Shown here: piece after piece, positions 9,077-17,561 of the stretch
How positions within the stretch are numbered: position 1 is the stretch's first letter
Layout of the letters: every line of letters begins with the position of its first letter
Source: Rhizobium lusitanum
GTDB taxonomy: Bacteria > Pseudomonadota > Alphaproteobacteria > Rhizobiales > Rhizobiaceae
Assembly (NCBI RefSeq): GCF_014189535.1
Contig: NZ_CP050308.1
Location: forward strand, 2,903,001 to 2,967,000
Length of the DNA stretch: 64,000 bases
Reading direction: 5' to 3'
The notes under the pieces: generated by a model
Told to the model about the DNA's origin: nothing
Databases searched by the model: none
The model's input: only the letters and a program-made list of their open reading frames with translations
Made by a program: the position numbers and the translations under genes

Positions 9077-9532
9077 TTGAAACTGATGAAGGTCGTGATG
9101 ATCGCCCTCCCGATTCTGGCCGCCGCCATGCCTGCCCTGGCCGAGCGCGCCTATTCGCCGGAAGAGCAGAAGAACAAGGAAATCGTTCTGGATTTCTATC
9201 AGAAGGCGTTGAACGACAAGGATTTCGAGGCCGCCTCCAAATATCTCGGCAAATATATTCAGCACAACCCGCTGGCGGCCGATGGTCCCGAGGGCTTGCG
9301 CGGTTTCATCGAGTTCCTGAAGAAAACCTACCCGCATTCGAAGAGCGAAATTACCCGGGTAATGGTCGACGGCAATTATGTAATCCTGAGGGTGCACGCC
9401 ATTCGCGAACCCGGCGACAGGGGCAGCGCCATCGTCGATATTTTCCGTGTCGAGAACAACAAGATCGAGGAGCATTGGGACTCGGTGCAGCCGATCCCGG
9501 AGAAGTCGGCGAACACGAATACGATGTTCTGA
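9077..9532 (+). CDS. exported NTF2/SnoaL-like protein
   Basis: A 151-residue protein with a Sec signal peptide (MKLMKVVMIALPILAAAMPALA, cleavage after ALA) followed by a SnoaL/NTF2-like cone domain containing EIVLDFYQKALNDKDF, YIQHNPLAADG and EHWDSVQPIPE. Homologues are described as predicted SnoaL-like aldol condensation enzymes, but no substrate is known. The start is taken as the TTG at 9077 because AAAGGAGT (9063-9070) is optimally placed before it, whereas the ATG at 9086 is too far away. It stands alone between coaBC and an SDR gene. Confidence 0.8.
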   Translation: MKLMKVVMIALPILAAAMPALAERAYSPEEQKNKEIVLDFYQKALNDKDFEAASKYLGKYIQHNPLAADGPEGLRGFIEFLKKTYPHSKSEITRVMVDGNYVILRVHAIREPGDRGSAIVDIFRVENNKIEEHWDSVQPIPEKSANTNTMF

Positions 9533-9613
9533 ACGGAAAGGCCGCGAGAATGATCCGCGGCCTGTCTTTATGTATTCCTGCAGCAACGGATCATCGCGCC
9601 GTAGAAGCCGCGG

Positions 9614-10378
9614 TCAGGTGCGGGTGATCGACACGCCGCCATCGACCAGGGAGGCGGTGCCGGTGACGAAGCTTGCATCGTCGGAGGCGAGATAGAGGAC
9701 CGAGCGGGCAATCTCTTCGGGGCGAGAGACCCGCTTCAGCGCATGCAGATTGGTGACGAAAGCCTGCTTGTCGGGTGTGTCGTTCATCTCGCGATACATG
9801 TCCGTGTCGACCGCGCCCGGCAATATGGCATTGACGCGCACATTCTGCGGGCCGAATTCGGCGGCGAGTGTCTGCGTCAGGCCGATCAGGCCGGATTTGC
9901 TGGCGGCATAGGCAGCAACGCCCGGGAAGCCGACGGTATGACCGACAAAGGTCGAGGTGAAGATCACCGAGCCACCACCGTGCTTGATCATTTCGCCGAT
10001 CTGGTGCTTGGCGGCCAGGAACGATGCGGTGAGGTTGATCGCCAGTGCATCGGCAAAGCCTGCCTCTGAAACCTCGGTGCTGGGGCCGGCTTCGCCGAGT
10101 GTGCCGGCATTGTTGAAGGCGATGTCGAGCCTGCCGTAGCGCTCGACCGCAAGCGCGACCAGCGCCTTGTGATAATCTTCCGAGCGCACATCGCCGGCCA
10201 ATGCGGCTGCATCACCGCCTGCGGCCTTGATATCCGCGACAAGGCTTTCCAGTTCCGCGCCGCGACGAGCGCCGACGATCACTTTGGCGCCTTCGGCGGC
10301 GAAGAGCTTTGCGGTGGCGCGGCCGATGCCGGAGCTGGCGCCGGTGACTATCGCGACTTTTCCATTCAAGCGGTTCAT
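9614..10378 (-). CDS. SDR-family oxidoreductase
   Basis: A classical short-chain dehydrogenase of 254 residues. It has the NAD(P)-binding VTGASSGIGRA motif near residues 11-21, the structural NNAG motif, the catalytic Ser in FTSTFVG, the YAASK catalytic Tyr-Lys pair, and a VTGTASLVDGGVSI C terminus. The ATG at 10378 is chosen because an AGGAG lies just before it; a longer frame to 10465 would intrude on the divergent promoter. A LysR gene is divergently encoded 119 bases away and is the likely regulator. The substrate cannot be read from the sequence. Confidence 0.92.
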   Translation of the reverse strand: MNRLNGKVAIVTGASSGIGRATAKLFAAEGAKVIVGARRGAELESLVADIKAAGGDAAALAGDVRSEDYHKALVALAVERYGRLDIAFNNAGTLGEAGPSTEVSEAGFADALAINLTASFLAAKHQIGEMIKHGGGSVIFTSTFVGHTVGFPGVAAYAASKSGLIGLTQTLAAEFGPQNVRVNAILPGAVDTDMYREMNDTPDKQAFVTNLHALKRVSRPEEIARSVLYLASDDASFVTGTASLVDGGVSITRT

Positions 10379-10480
10379 TGTTCCATCTCCTGTGTGAGGA
10401 CGTGTTCGTTGTTTCGTCCGATGCACAGAAGATGGTCTTTTTCGATTGTTCGGATTAGTCTTCAAATCATGGAACTCGAA

Positions 10481-10495
10481 TTCGGAATTGCCGAA
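10481..10495. promoter_or_regulatory. palindrome at the SDR / LysR divergent promoter
   Basis: TTCGG-N5-CCGAA lies two bases before the LysR start codon and in the space shared with the SDR gene. Its position suggests an autoregulatory LysR site. It occupies the place where a ribosome binding site would be expected, and none is visible there. Confidence 0.4.
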
Positions 10496-10497
10496 CG

Positions 10498-11403
10498 ATG
10501 CTCAAGATTGAAGGGCTTACTGCTTTTGTAACGGTCGCCGAGGCGGGATCGATCAGCGAGGCCGCACGTCGGTTGCGCCTGTCGAAATCCGTGGTCAGCG
10601 AGCGACTGGCGGAGATGGAGAAGACGCTGGGTGCCACGCTGCTACATCGCACGACGCGTAAATTGACGCTGACAGAGGACGGCACCGTCTTCCTGGAGCG
10701 GGCAACGCGGATCGTGCGTGAAATGCGTGAGGCCGCTGCCGATCTCGCTGAGAGGCGTGGGACACTTGCCGGACCGTTGCGGATTGCCGCTCCGGTCACC
10801 TTCGGTCGTATGCATCTCGGCCCGGCGCTCTATCCTTTTCTGGCCGCCCATCCCGAAATCGAACTGACGCTCGAACTCGATGACCGCCGCGTCGATGCTG
10901 CTTCCGATGGATACGATGCGATCATTCGCCATGGGCTGATTGCCGATTCCCGTCTCGTCGCCTGGCCGCTTGCCCGCAGTCGCCGGCTTCTCGTCGCTTC
11001 GCCGGACTATTTGGCACGGCACGGTATGCCTGCCTCGCCGTCCGATCTCGAGAACCACCGGGGAATTTTCTACACCAATCGTGGTGTCGCCGACTGGCGT
11101 TTCCAGGGGCCGGAGGGTGCCGTCATCGTCAGGGGAAAGCTGGCGCTGGGCATCAACAATGGCGATGTCTCCCGCGATGCGGCGATCGCGGGACTGGGCA
11201 TCGCGATGCTGCCGGCCTTCATCGCCGGTCCGTCCGTCAACGAGGGCCTACTTGTCGAAATCGATGTCGGTTGCCGGCCGGAACCCGAATTCGTCTTCAT
11301 GGCGCATCCGGAGGGACGCAATCCCTCCGCAAAGCTGCGCGCCATTGCCGATCATTTGAAAAAGGCATTCGGCGATCCACCCTATTGGGATCCCTTGGGA
11401 TAG
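10498..11403 (+). CDS. LysR-family regulator, divergent from SDR gene
   Basis: A 301-residue LysR regulator. The N-terminal winged helix reads LTAFVTVAEAGSISEAARRL then SKSVVSERLAEMEKTLGATLL. The effector domain resembles the group that controls oxidoreductase genes (CrgA/DsdC-like), with PLRIAAPVTFGRMHLGPALY and a D-G-Y-D-A-I-I-R-H segment. It is divergent from the SDR oxidoreductase and probably activates or represses it. There is no clear Shine-Dalgarno before the ATG, so it may be poorly translated or start from a leaderless transcript. It is convergent with the next LysR gene, with no gap. Confidence 0.9.
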   Translation: MLKIEGLTAFVTVAEAGSISEAARRLRLSKSVVSERLAEMEKTLGATLLHRTTRKLTLTEDGTVFLERATRIVREMREAAADLAERRGTLAGPLRIAAPVTFGRMHLGPALYPFLAAHPEIELTLELDDRRVDAASDGYDAIIRHGLIADSRLVAWPLARSRRLLVASPDYLARHGMPASPSDLENHRGIFYTNRGVADWRFQGPEGAVIVRGKLALGINNGDVSRDAAIAGLGIAMLPAFIAGPSVNEGLLVEIDVGCRPEPEFVFMAHPEGRNPSAKLRAIADHLKKAFGDPPYWDPLG

Positions 11404-12279
11404 TCAGGCAATCAGGCTCATCAGATTGGCCGCGACCGGCGAGCGTTGCGCCTTCAACACGGCAAGCCCGAGCCGCGCCACCAGCGGCGGTCCGTCGATC
11501 GGGCGGTAGGTCACGCCGTCTAGCTTGATCTGGGCGATCGAGGCGGGAACGATGGAGACGCCGAGATTGGCGGCAACGAGATTGACGACCGAGGGGATCT
11601 GCGGCGCTTCCTGCGTCACCAGCAATTCGAAACCGGCATCACGACAAGCGGCGGCGATATCGTCATAGAGGCTCAGGCCCACCATGCGCGGGAACAGGAT
11701 GAAGGGCTCGTGCGCAAGCGCCGCGATCGGCACGCGGTCCTTCTCGGCAAGCGGATGATGGGCGGGCAAGGCGATCAGCATCGGCTCGTCGTCAAAGCGC
11801 TTGAGCCGGACGTTGCGCGGATCTTCCAGGCCGGGGCGGATGAAGGCGGCATCGATCTCGCCGCGCATCAGCCGCTCCGTCAGGGCATTGGTGTTCATCT
11901 CCGTCAGCGACAGGCGCACCTGCGGCCAGCGATTGCGGAACTCGCGGATGGTCGAGGTGACGATGGTGTTGAAGGCGGACGATGCGGTAAAGCCGAGCGA
12001 CAGGCGGCCGATCTCGCCGCGATTGGCGCGCTGGGCAGCAAGCTTGGCCTTCTCCGCCGCATCCACGGCCAGCTTGGCCTCGACCTGAAAAGCCTCGCCC
12101 GCCGCCGTCAGCTCCGCACCATGCGGAACACGGTGAAATAGCGCCGCGCCGACCTCGTTTTCGAGATCGCGGATCTGCTGGCTGAGCGGCGGCTGGCCGA
12201 TGCCGAGCTTGGCGGCGGCGCGGGTGAAATTTCCCTCATCCGCCAGCGCCAGAAAATAGCGAATATGACGCAGCTCCAT
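11404..12279 (-). CDS. LysR-family regulator, divergent from MFS transporter
   Basis: A LysR regulator of 291 residues from MELRHIRYFLALADEGNFTR, with a second helix segment GQPPLSQQIRDLENEVGAALF. The N terminus matches the BenM/CatR-like group, many members of which sense aromatic acids. The ATG at 12279 is preferred over one four codons upstream because MELRHIRYF is the usual family N terminus. The divergent neighbour is a major facilitator transporter, an arrangement seen in YnfL/YnfM-type pairs, so it probably controls efflux of an effector. Confidence 0.9.
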   Translation of the reverse strand: MELRHIRYFLALADEGNFTRAAAKLGIGQPPLSQQIRDLENEVGAALFHRVPHGAELTAAGEAFQVEAKLAVDAAEKAKLAAQRANRGEIGRLSLGFTASSAFNTIVTSTIREFRNRWPQVRLSLTEMNTNALTERLMRGEIDAAFIRPGLEDPRNVRLKRFDDEPMLIALPAHHPLAEKDRVPIAALAHEPFILFPRMVGLSLYDDIAAACRDAGFELLVTQEAPQIPSVVNLVAANLGVSIVPASIAQIKLDGVTYRPIDGPPLVARLGLAVLKAQRSPVAANLMSLIA

Positions 12280-12311
12280 CGCTATCTCCAAAAGCTATTG
12301 AAATCGTCTGT

Positions 12312-12324
12312 TCCATATATTGGA
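12312..12324. promoter_or_regulatory. candidate LysR operator at LysR / MFS divergent promoter
   Basis: Perfect TCCA-TATAT-TGGA palindrome, 33 bases from the LysR start and 51 from the MFS start. Both genes could be controlled from it. Confidence 0.45.
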
Positions 12325-12374
12325 CTAATGATGTCCGCTTGACTAGGTTTGAGGTCACGAAAGGTTGTGCCCTC

Positions 12375-13658
12375 ATGTCTCGCGCCGTCCAAACGGAAGA
12401 TCTTGTCATCTCCGAAGTCCCCTCCCGTCCCGAATTGAAACTTGTCGATACCGAGCTGCACTCCGAGGCCCGGCAATTCCTGACGCGTGGCACGCCCGCA
12501 TTCAGGCGTGCGACCATCGCTCTGTTTCTCTCCGGTTTCGCGACATTCTCGCTGCTCTATTGCGTGCAGCCGCTGATGCCGATCTTCGCCGAGGATTTTG
12601 GGGTGACGCCGGCGGCAAGCTCGTTGTCGCTATCGCTCTCGACCGGTTTCCTCGCCTTTGCGATCTTCTGCGCCGCCGCCGTTTCCGAAAGCCTCGGCCG
12701 CCGCAGTCTGATGTTCATTTCGTTGCTGGGTGCCGCCCTTTGCACCATTGCTTGCGCCGTCGCGCCGAACTGGCAGACCTTGCTGGTGTTCCGCGCGCTG
12801 GAGGGCTTCCTCCTCGGCGGCGTGCCTGCGGTCGCCATGACCTATCTCGCCGAAGAGATCGATCCGCGCGGCCTTGGCGGCGCCATGGGCCTCTATATTG
12901 CTGGTAATGCCTTCGGCGGCATGGCTGGCCGCGTGGTCACGGGTACGATCGCCGAACTCTTCACCTGGCGTCCGGCGCTTGCCGCAGTCGGCGTGCTTGG
13001 GCTGATCGCAGCCACCGGTTTCCTGTTCCTGCTGCCGCCGTCGCGCAATTTCACGCCGCGTAGGGGTTTCGACGCCGCTTTCCATATCCGGGCCTGGGCC
13101 GGGCACTTCCGCAATCCGGCGCTGCCGTTGCTCTTTGCCATCGGCTTTCTGATCATGGGTTCCTTCGTCACGGTCTATAATTATGCCGGTTTCCGGCTGG
13201 TCGCCGATCCCTATGATCTCAACCAGACCGAACTCGGCCTGATCTTCACTGCCTACCTCTTCGGCATCGTTGCCTCCTGGGCGGCGGGTATCCTCGGCGA
13301 TCGCATCGGCCATTTCGTCGTTCTGCCCGCCGGCGTACTGGTGACTGCGCTTGGCGCTGCCGTCACGCTCGCCACGCCGCTGCCGCTGGTCATTCTCGGC
13401 ATTATCCTGGTGACCATCGGCTTCTTCGTCACCCATTCCGTGGCCAGTGCGCTGGTCGGCCGGCTTGCAAGTGGGGCCAAAGGACATGCATCGTCGCTCT
13501 ATCTGCTGGCCTACTATCTTGGCTCCAGCATTGCCGGGTCGGTCGGCGGGTATTTTTGGCTCGCCGATGGCTGGTCGGCCGTGGTTGCGTTCATCCTCGC
13601 CATGCTGGCCGCATGCCTTGTCAGCGCCTTTGCGGTGGCAAGACTGGCTCGCCGCTAG
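12375..13658 (+). CDS. MFS transporter, YnfM/AraJ-like
   Basis: A 427-residue major facilitator superfamily permease. A hydrophilic N-terminal tail of about 45 residues precedes twelve hydrophobic segments. The MFS A-motif region is AAAVSESLGRRSLMFISLL and its C-half counterpart is AAGILGDRIGHFVVLP. The family exports sugars, amino acids or drugs by proton antiport. The ATG at 12375 follows GAAAGG; a TTG-start extension to 12339 is unlikely. The divergent LysR gene is its probable regulator. Substrate unknown. Confidence 0.9.
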   Translation: MSRAVQTEDLVISEVPSRPELKLVDTELHSEARQFLTRGTPAFRRATIALFLSGFATFSLLYCVQPLMPIFAEDFGVTPAASSLSLSLSTGFLAFAIFCAAAVSESLGRRSLMFISLLGAALCTIACAVAPNWQTLLVFRALEGFLLGGVPAVAMTYLAEEIDPRGLGGAMGLYIAGNAFGGMAGRVVTGTIAELFTWRPALAAVGVLGLIAATGFLFLLPPSRNFTPRRGFDAAFHIRAWAGHFRNPALPLLFAIGFLIMGSFVTVYNYAGFRLVADPYDLNQTELGLIFTAYLFGIVASWAAGILGDRIGHFVVLPAGVLVTALGAAVTLATPLPLVILGIILVTIGFFVTHSVASALVGRLASGAKGHASSLYLLAYYLGSSIAGSVGGYFWLADGWSAVVAFILAMLAACLVSAFAVARLARR

Positions 13659-13681
13659 AGAACAGGGTTTGGAGGTTCACC

Positions 13682-14083
13682 ATGATCCGCATCGACCATC
13701 TCGATCATCTGGTGCTGACGGTCGCCAGTATCGAGGAAAGCTGCACCTTCTACGCCCGCATCCTTGGCATGGGTGTGGAAACCTTCGGCGAGGGCCGCAA
13801 GGCACTGACCTTCGGCAACCAGAAGATCAACCTGCATCGCGCGGGACACGAGTTCGAGCCGAAGGCCAAGCGCCCGACGCCGGGCTCCGCCGATCTCTGC
13901 TTTATCAGCGAGACGCCGCTGAGCGATGTCATCGCCCATCTGACATCAGAGGGTATCGCCATTGGAGAAGGCCCGGTCCGCCGCACCGGCGCAACCGGCC
14001 CCATTCTCTCGGTCTATTTTCGTGATCCGGACGATAATCTAATCGAGGTTTCCAATTATCTCGCTGCGGGCGACGGGTTCTAA
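13682..14083 (+). CDS. VOC-family metalloenzyme-fold protein
   Basis: A 133-residue vicinal-oxygen-chelate protein with the paired beta-alpha-beta-beta-beta units of glyoxalase I and extradiol dioxygenases: IDHLDHLVLTVASIEESCTFY in the first half and a YFRDPDDNLIEVSNY end in the second. The His in the first strand and the Glu in the last are the usual metal ligands. GGAGG is placed just before the ATG. It lies 23 bases after the MFS gene and may be co-transcribed. Related proteins include fosfomycin-resistance-like and virulence-protein-like members; the substrate is unknown. Confidence 0.88.
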   Translation: MIRIDHLDHLVLTVASIEESCTFYARILGMGVETFGEGRKALTFGNQKINLHRAGHEFEPKAKRPTPGSADLCFISETPLSDVIAHLTSEGIAIGEGPVRRTGATGPILSVYFRDPDDNLIEVSNYLAAGDGF

Positions 14084-14475
14084 GCCGTCTCCCAATCCTC
14101 GAAGCGCAGATTTTTGACGCGCTGAAATTCCCGTACATTATGGGTTATCAGGATCAGATCTCGAGCCACCGCCTGGCCCGCGATCAGGACGTCATAGGCG
14201 CCGATCGGTGTGCCGATGATGGCAAGCGCCGCCCGAATTTCTCCGGCCTTGCGCGCATCCTCCCTGTCGAAATCCAGCGTTTCAAATTGTAAGGCGTCGA
14301 CGCGCGCGAGATTGTCGACAACGCGCTGGCCTTTGTAGGCGCCGTAAAACAACTCGTGCGCAACGATTGCCGGAATAGCGAAATCCTGGGGTTTGTGTTT
14401 GCGGATCTCGGCTACGAAGCCGGAATGGCTTTTCATCAGAGCGATGACGGCGTTGCTATCGAGCAGGTATTTCAC
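14080..14475 (-). CDS. vapC: VapC-type PIN-domain ribonuclease toxin
   Basis: A 131-residue PIN-domain endoribonuclease, the toxin of a type II system. The four acidic active-site positions are recognisable: D in KYLLDSNAVIAL, E in AHELFYGA, D in GAYDVLIAGQA, and an acidic residue before the THNVREFQRV end. Activated VapC toxins cleave initiator tRNA or 23S rRNA and stop growth. Its ATG overlaps the stop of the antitoxin gene (ATGA), the usual coupling. The cassette is compact and flanked by ordinary metabolic genes, which fits acquisition by transfer. Confidence 0.93.
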   Translation of the reverse strand: MKYLLDSNAVIALMKSHSGFVAEIRKHKPQDFAIPAIVAHELFYGAYKGQRVVDNLARVDALQFETLDFDREDARKAGEIRAALAIIGTPIGAYDVLIAGQAVARDLILITHNVREFQRVKNLRFEDWETA

Positions 14476-14714
14476 TTGAAAATATCCAGCTCGGGGCGCT
14501 CCTGCTCGACCGGCTGCTCGGTCGCCGCCTCAGCAAAATCCTGATCGACGGGACCCGTGACCGCTTCCAGCCAATTCCAATCCTCGACAATCGGCTCCAG
14601 GATGATCGCTTGTCCCTGTCGCCGAATGCGTACCGCGTCCGTATCGAACCGGAATTCCTTCGGCAAACGCACGGCCTGCGAGCGGCCGGACCAGAAGATT
14701 TTTGCAGTGTCCAT
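14472..14714 (-). CDS. vapB: VapB-type antitoxin (SpoVT/AbrB swapped-hairpin)
   Basis: An 80-residue antitoxin. The N-terminal AbrB-like domain (TAKIFWSGRSQAVRLPKEFRF) binds the operator DNA, and the acidic, Trp-containing C-terminal part (EDWNWLEAV and onwards) would wrap the toxin and neutralise it. The ATG at 14714 is chosen because AGGAG lies 7 bases before it. It is the first gene of the vapBC pair. Such pairs normally repress their own promoter through the antitoxin-toxin complex. Confidence 0.92.
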   Translation of the reverse strand: MDTAKIFWSGRSQAVRLPKEFRFDTDAVRIRRQGQAIILEPIVEDWNWLEAVTGPVDQDFAEAATEQPVEQERPELDIFK

Positions 14715-14762
14715 GCCATAACTCCTCTTGAGATATGACATTGATATATAGCAATTGAGCGA

Positions 14763-15467
14763 TCATTTCAATGTCGCGGTTTCTACCGCCCCGCCTTCGC
14801 CGCCAGCCAGATGACATGCCGCGCACCGCCTCTTGCCGTTGGCGCGGGTGTTGATCTCTTCGGCGGTAAAGCCGGTGTCGCGCAGTCGCCGGGTGAAATC
14901 CCGGTCAGGGCCGGATGACCAGACGGCGAGGACGCCGCCGGGGCGCAGCGCGTCGTGGGCGGCCTTCAGGCCCTTGAAGTCGTAGAGGCCGTCATTGGCC
15001 TCGTGGGTAATGCCATCGGGGCCGTTGTCGACATCGAGCAGGATGGCGTCGTAGGCCGCCTTGCTGGCGCGTATTAGTGGACGGACATCGCCCTCGTGGA
15101 TGGCGACGCGCGGATCGTCGAGGCAATTGTCGAAGACGGCGGCCATCGGCCCGCGCGCCCAGGCAACGACGGCCGGAACCAGCTCCGCAACGGTGACCTT
15201 GGCATCCCCGCTCAATTCACCGAGGGCGGCCCGCAGGGTAAAGCCCATGCCAAGCCCGCCGATCAGGATATGCGGTGCGGCCCGACCTTGGATCTTCTCG
15301 CAGGAAAGCGTGGCAAGCGCCCGCTCCGAGCCGCTGAGGCGGCTGTTCATCAGCTCATTGGCGCCGAGCATGATCGAAAACTCCTGGCCGCGCTGCTTCA
15401 GGCGCAGCTCACCGCCGCCATCGGGGATTTTCGCGGTATCAAGCAGGGTCCAGGGGATCACGGGCAA
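14763..15467 (-). CDS. spermidine synthase-like SAM-binding protein
   Basis: A 234-residue protein with a Rossmann methyltransferase fold resembling spermidine synthase: ILIGGLGMGFTLRAAL (SAM-site glycine loop), a VAELVPAVVAWAR acidic strand end, HEGDVRPL and ILLDVDNGPDG. It lacks the complete N-terminal beta-barrel of true polyamine synthases, so an aminopropyl transfer role is uncertain. It follows the thiourocanate hydratase-like gene by 64 bases on the same strand and could be the last member of that operon. A methyltransferase role linked to the operon is possible but unsupported. Confidence 0.75.
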   Translation of the reverse strand: MPVIPWTLLDTAKIPDGGGELRLKQRGQEFSIMLGANELMNSRLSGSERALATLSCEKIQGRAAPHILIGGLGMGFTLRAALGELSGDAKVTVAELVPAVVAWARGPMAAVFDNCLDDPRVAIHEGDVRPLIRASKAAYDAILLDVDNGPDGITHEANDGLYDFKGLKAAHDALRPGGVLAVWSSGPDRDFTRRLRDTGFTAEEINTRANGKRRCAACHLAGGEGGAVETATLK

Positions 15468-15531
15468 CTCTCAAGGTCATTTCGAATTGCCCCGGACCAT
15501 AAACTGTCGGAATGTTGAAAAATAGCCGTCC

Positions 15532-17193
15532 CTATCCGAGACGGATATAGGGCACATCTTTCTTCTCCACTTCGTCCAGCGCCTCTTCGTAGCCGGCATC
15601 GGCATAGCGCATGACGCCGAGCGCGGTGTCGTTGGTGAGCGCATGGTCGAGCCGCTCGTCGGCTTCGGCTGTGCCATCGGCAACGACGGTAACGCCGCAG
15701 CTCGTCATATAGCCGGCATAGCCGCCGCCGCCGGAGTGGACGACGACGAGGTCGGCCATGGAAGCGCAGAGCATCATCGCGTCGATCAGCGGCCAGTCGG
15801 CAATGGCGTCGGAGCCGTCCTTCATTCGCTCGGTCATGATGTTAGGATGCGCCATGGCGCCGGCGTCGAGATGGTCACGCGAGAAGGCGACCGGGCCTTT
15901 GAGTTCGCCGCTCGCCACCAGCTCGTTGACCCGGCGTGCGAGGTCCGTGCGTTCGCCGTGCCCGAGCCAGGCGATCCGCGCCGGCAGGCCCTCGAACGGC
16001 ACATGCTCCCGGGCAAGCCTGATCCAGTTGGTGATGATCTTGTTGTCGGGAAACATTTCGAGCAGCAGATCGTCGATGCGCGCGATATCGCTTTCCTCGC
16101 CCGAAAGCGCCATCCAGCGGAAGGGGCCGATGGCGCGGGCGAAGAGAGGCCTGAGATAGGCTTCGGTGAAGATCGGGATATCGAAGGCATTGGTGACGCC
16201 GCCTTCCTTCGCCTGGGTGCGGATCAGGTTGCCATTGTCGAAGACCTCAGAGCCTTGTCTCTGGAAATCGAGCATGGCTTTGACATGTTCGACGATCGAG
16301 GCGCGGCTTGCGGCCATCAACTGGCCCTGGCCGTCATCGCGCAGATCCTTGACCTGGGCAAGGCTCATGCCCTTCGGCACATAGCCGTAGACCAGATCAT
16401 GCGCCGAGGTCTGGTCGGTGACGATATCCGGCACGATGCCGCGCCGCGCGATCTCGGGATAGATCTCCGCCGCATTGCCGACGAGACCGACCGAAAGCGC
16501 CCGCTTCTCCTTCACCGCCGCGTCGATCATCGCCAGTGCCGAATCGAGGTCCGGCGCAATCTCCTGGAGATAACCGATCTCCTGGCGCTTTTTCGCCCGC
16601 TCCGCATCGATGTCGACGCAGAGAATGGCAGCGCCCGCCATGCGGCCGGCCAGCGGCTGCGCGCCGCCCATGCCGCCCAGCCCGGCGGTCAGCACGAAAC
16701 GGCCGAGGAGGTCGCCGCCGAAGCGGCGTTCGGCGATGCGCATGAAGATCTCGTAGGTGCCCTGGATGACGCCCTGGCTGCCGATATATTGCCAGGCACC
16801 GGCCGTCAGCCCGCCCCAGCAGATCAGGCCCTTGCGCTGTAATTCGTAGAAGACTTCCGCCTTCGCCCATTGTCCGACGATGTTGCAATTGGCCATGATC
16901 ACCAGCGGCGCCTTCGCATGGGTGCGGACGAGGCCGATCGGCTTGCCAGACTGGATCAGCAGCGTCTGATCCTCCTCCATCTCGGTCAGCGCCTTGACGA
17001 TGCCTTTGTGTGCCGCCCAGTTGCGCGCCGCCTTGCCGAGTGCGGCATAGACAATGAGATTGTCCGGGTCCTCGCCGACGGAGAGCACGTTTTCCAGCAG
17101 CCGCAGCAGCGCTTCCTGCCGCCAGCCCTTGGCGCGCAGCACCGGGCCGCCCGGAATGGGGAATTTTGGATGACGTGGATTGGCTTTCGGCAT
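15532..17193 (-). CDS. HutU-family hydratase, probably thiourocanate hydratase
   Basis: A 553-residue NAD-dependent urocanase-family enzyme. Family blocks are intact (GWRQEALLRLLEN, YIGSQGVIQGTYE, GGMGGAQPLAGRMAGA, DHLDAGAMAHPN, VMRYADAGYE), so it would be called hutU. However, the normal HutU segment LHHGGGVGMGFSQHSG is replaced near residues 486-500 by VHSGGGGYAGYMTSCG, and S-G-S-V-A-S-P by A-G-A-M-A-H-P. No hutI, hutG or hutF is present. The neighbours are a thiohydantoin desulfurase, hydantoinase, carbamoylase and a MIO-less lyase. The likely reaction is hydration of thiourocanate to 3-(5-oxo-2-thioxoimidazolidin-4-yl)propionate in ergothioneine breakdown. Classical urocanase is the alternative. 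Confidence 0.8.
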   Translation of the reverse strand: MPKANPRHPKFPIPGGPVLRAKGWRQEALLRLLENVLSVGEDPDNLIVYAALGKAARNWAAHKGIVKALTEMEEDQTLLIQSGKPIGLVRTHAKAPLVIMANCNIVGQWAKAEVFYELQRKGLICWGGLTAGAWQYIGSQGVIQGTYEIFMRIAERRFGGDLLGRFVLTAGLGGMGGAQPLAGRMAGAAILCVDIDAERAKKRQEIGYLQEIAPDLDSALAMIDAAVKEKRALSVGLVGNAAEIYPEIARRGIVPDIVTDQTSAHDLVYGYVPKGMSLAQVKDLRDDGQGQLMAASRASIVEHVKAMLDFQRQGSEVFDNGNLIRTQAKEGGVTNAFDIPIFTEAYLRPLFARAIGPFRWMALSGEESDIARIDDLLLEMFPDNKIITNWIRLAREHVPFEGLPARIAWLGHGERTDLARRVNELVASGELKGPVAFSRDHLDAGAMAHPNIMTERMKDGSDAIADWPLIDAMMLCASMADLVVVHSGGGGYAGYMTSCGVTVVADGTAEADERLDHALTNDTALGVMRYADAGYEEALDEVEKKDVPYIRLG

Positions 17194-17216
17194 GGAATTC
17201 CCTTCCCTGATTATTG

Positions 17217-17546
17217 TTATTTCGGCGGTAGGCCTTCAACGAAGTCCAGCGCGGCGATCAGCAGCCGCTTGCGCAGCATGTCGTTGCCATAGGCCTCCGG
17301 TCCGGCGCGCACCCAGCCTTGCATTTCCCGCTCGCGCGACAGCATTCGTTTGATATCAGGCAGCGCCAGTGCCCAGGCATCTTTGCCCTTGCCAAGGCGC
17401 ACCAGCATCCCGTCTTCGCGCGCGCCGCAAAGCAGATGGCCATTCAGCAGAAAGCCCCAACCGCCGAACATTGCTTTTTCGCTGAGCCCGGGCCTTTGCC
17501 CAAGATCCTCTCTCAGCAGTTCCTCAAGACCAGCGTCGCGGGCCAT
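17217..17546 (-). CDS. TfoX/Sxy N-terminal-domain protein
   Basis: A 109-residue protein with the single TfoX N-terminal domain: EKAMFGGWGFLLNGHLLCGAREDGMLVRLGK and MQGWVRAGPEAY. In gamma-proteobacteria the domain is part of a competence regulator, but short stand-alone versions in rhizobia have no assigned role. It sits inside the putative ergothioneine operon, 15 bases after the desulfurase gene and 23 bases before the hydratase gene, so it is certainly co-transcribed. Whether it helps the pathway (for example as a binding or sensing protein) is unknown. Confidence 0.85.
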   Translation of the reverse strand: MARDAGLEELLREDLGQRPGLSEKAMFGGWGFLLNGHLLCGAREDGMLVRLGKGKDAWALALPDIKRMLSREREMQGWVRAGPEAYGNDMLRKRLLIAALDFVEGLPPK

Positions 17547-17561
17547 CTGCGCCTCCTGATT

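Noticed and set aside
12630..13487. 285-residue minus-strand ORF inside the MFS gene
   Set aside because: Charged low-complexity shadow of membrane codons; the MFS reading is unambiguous.
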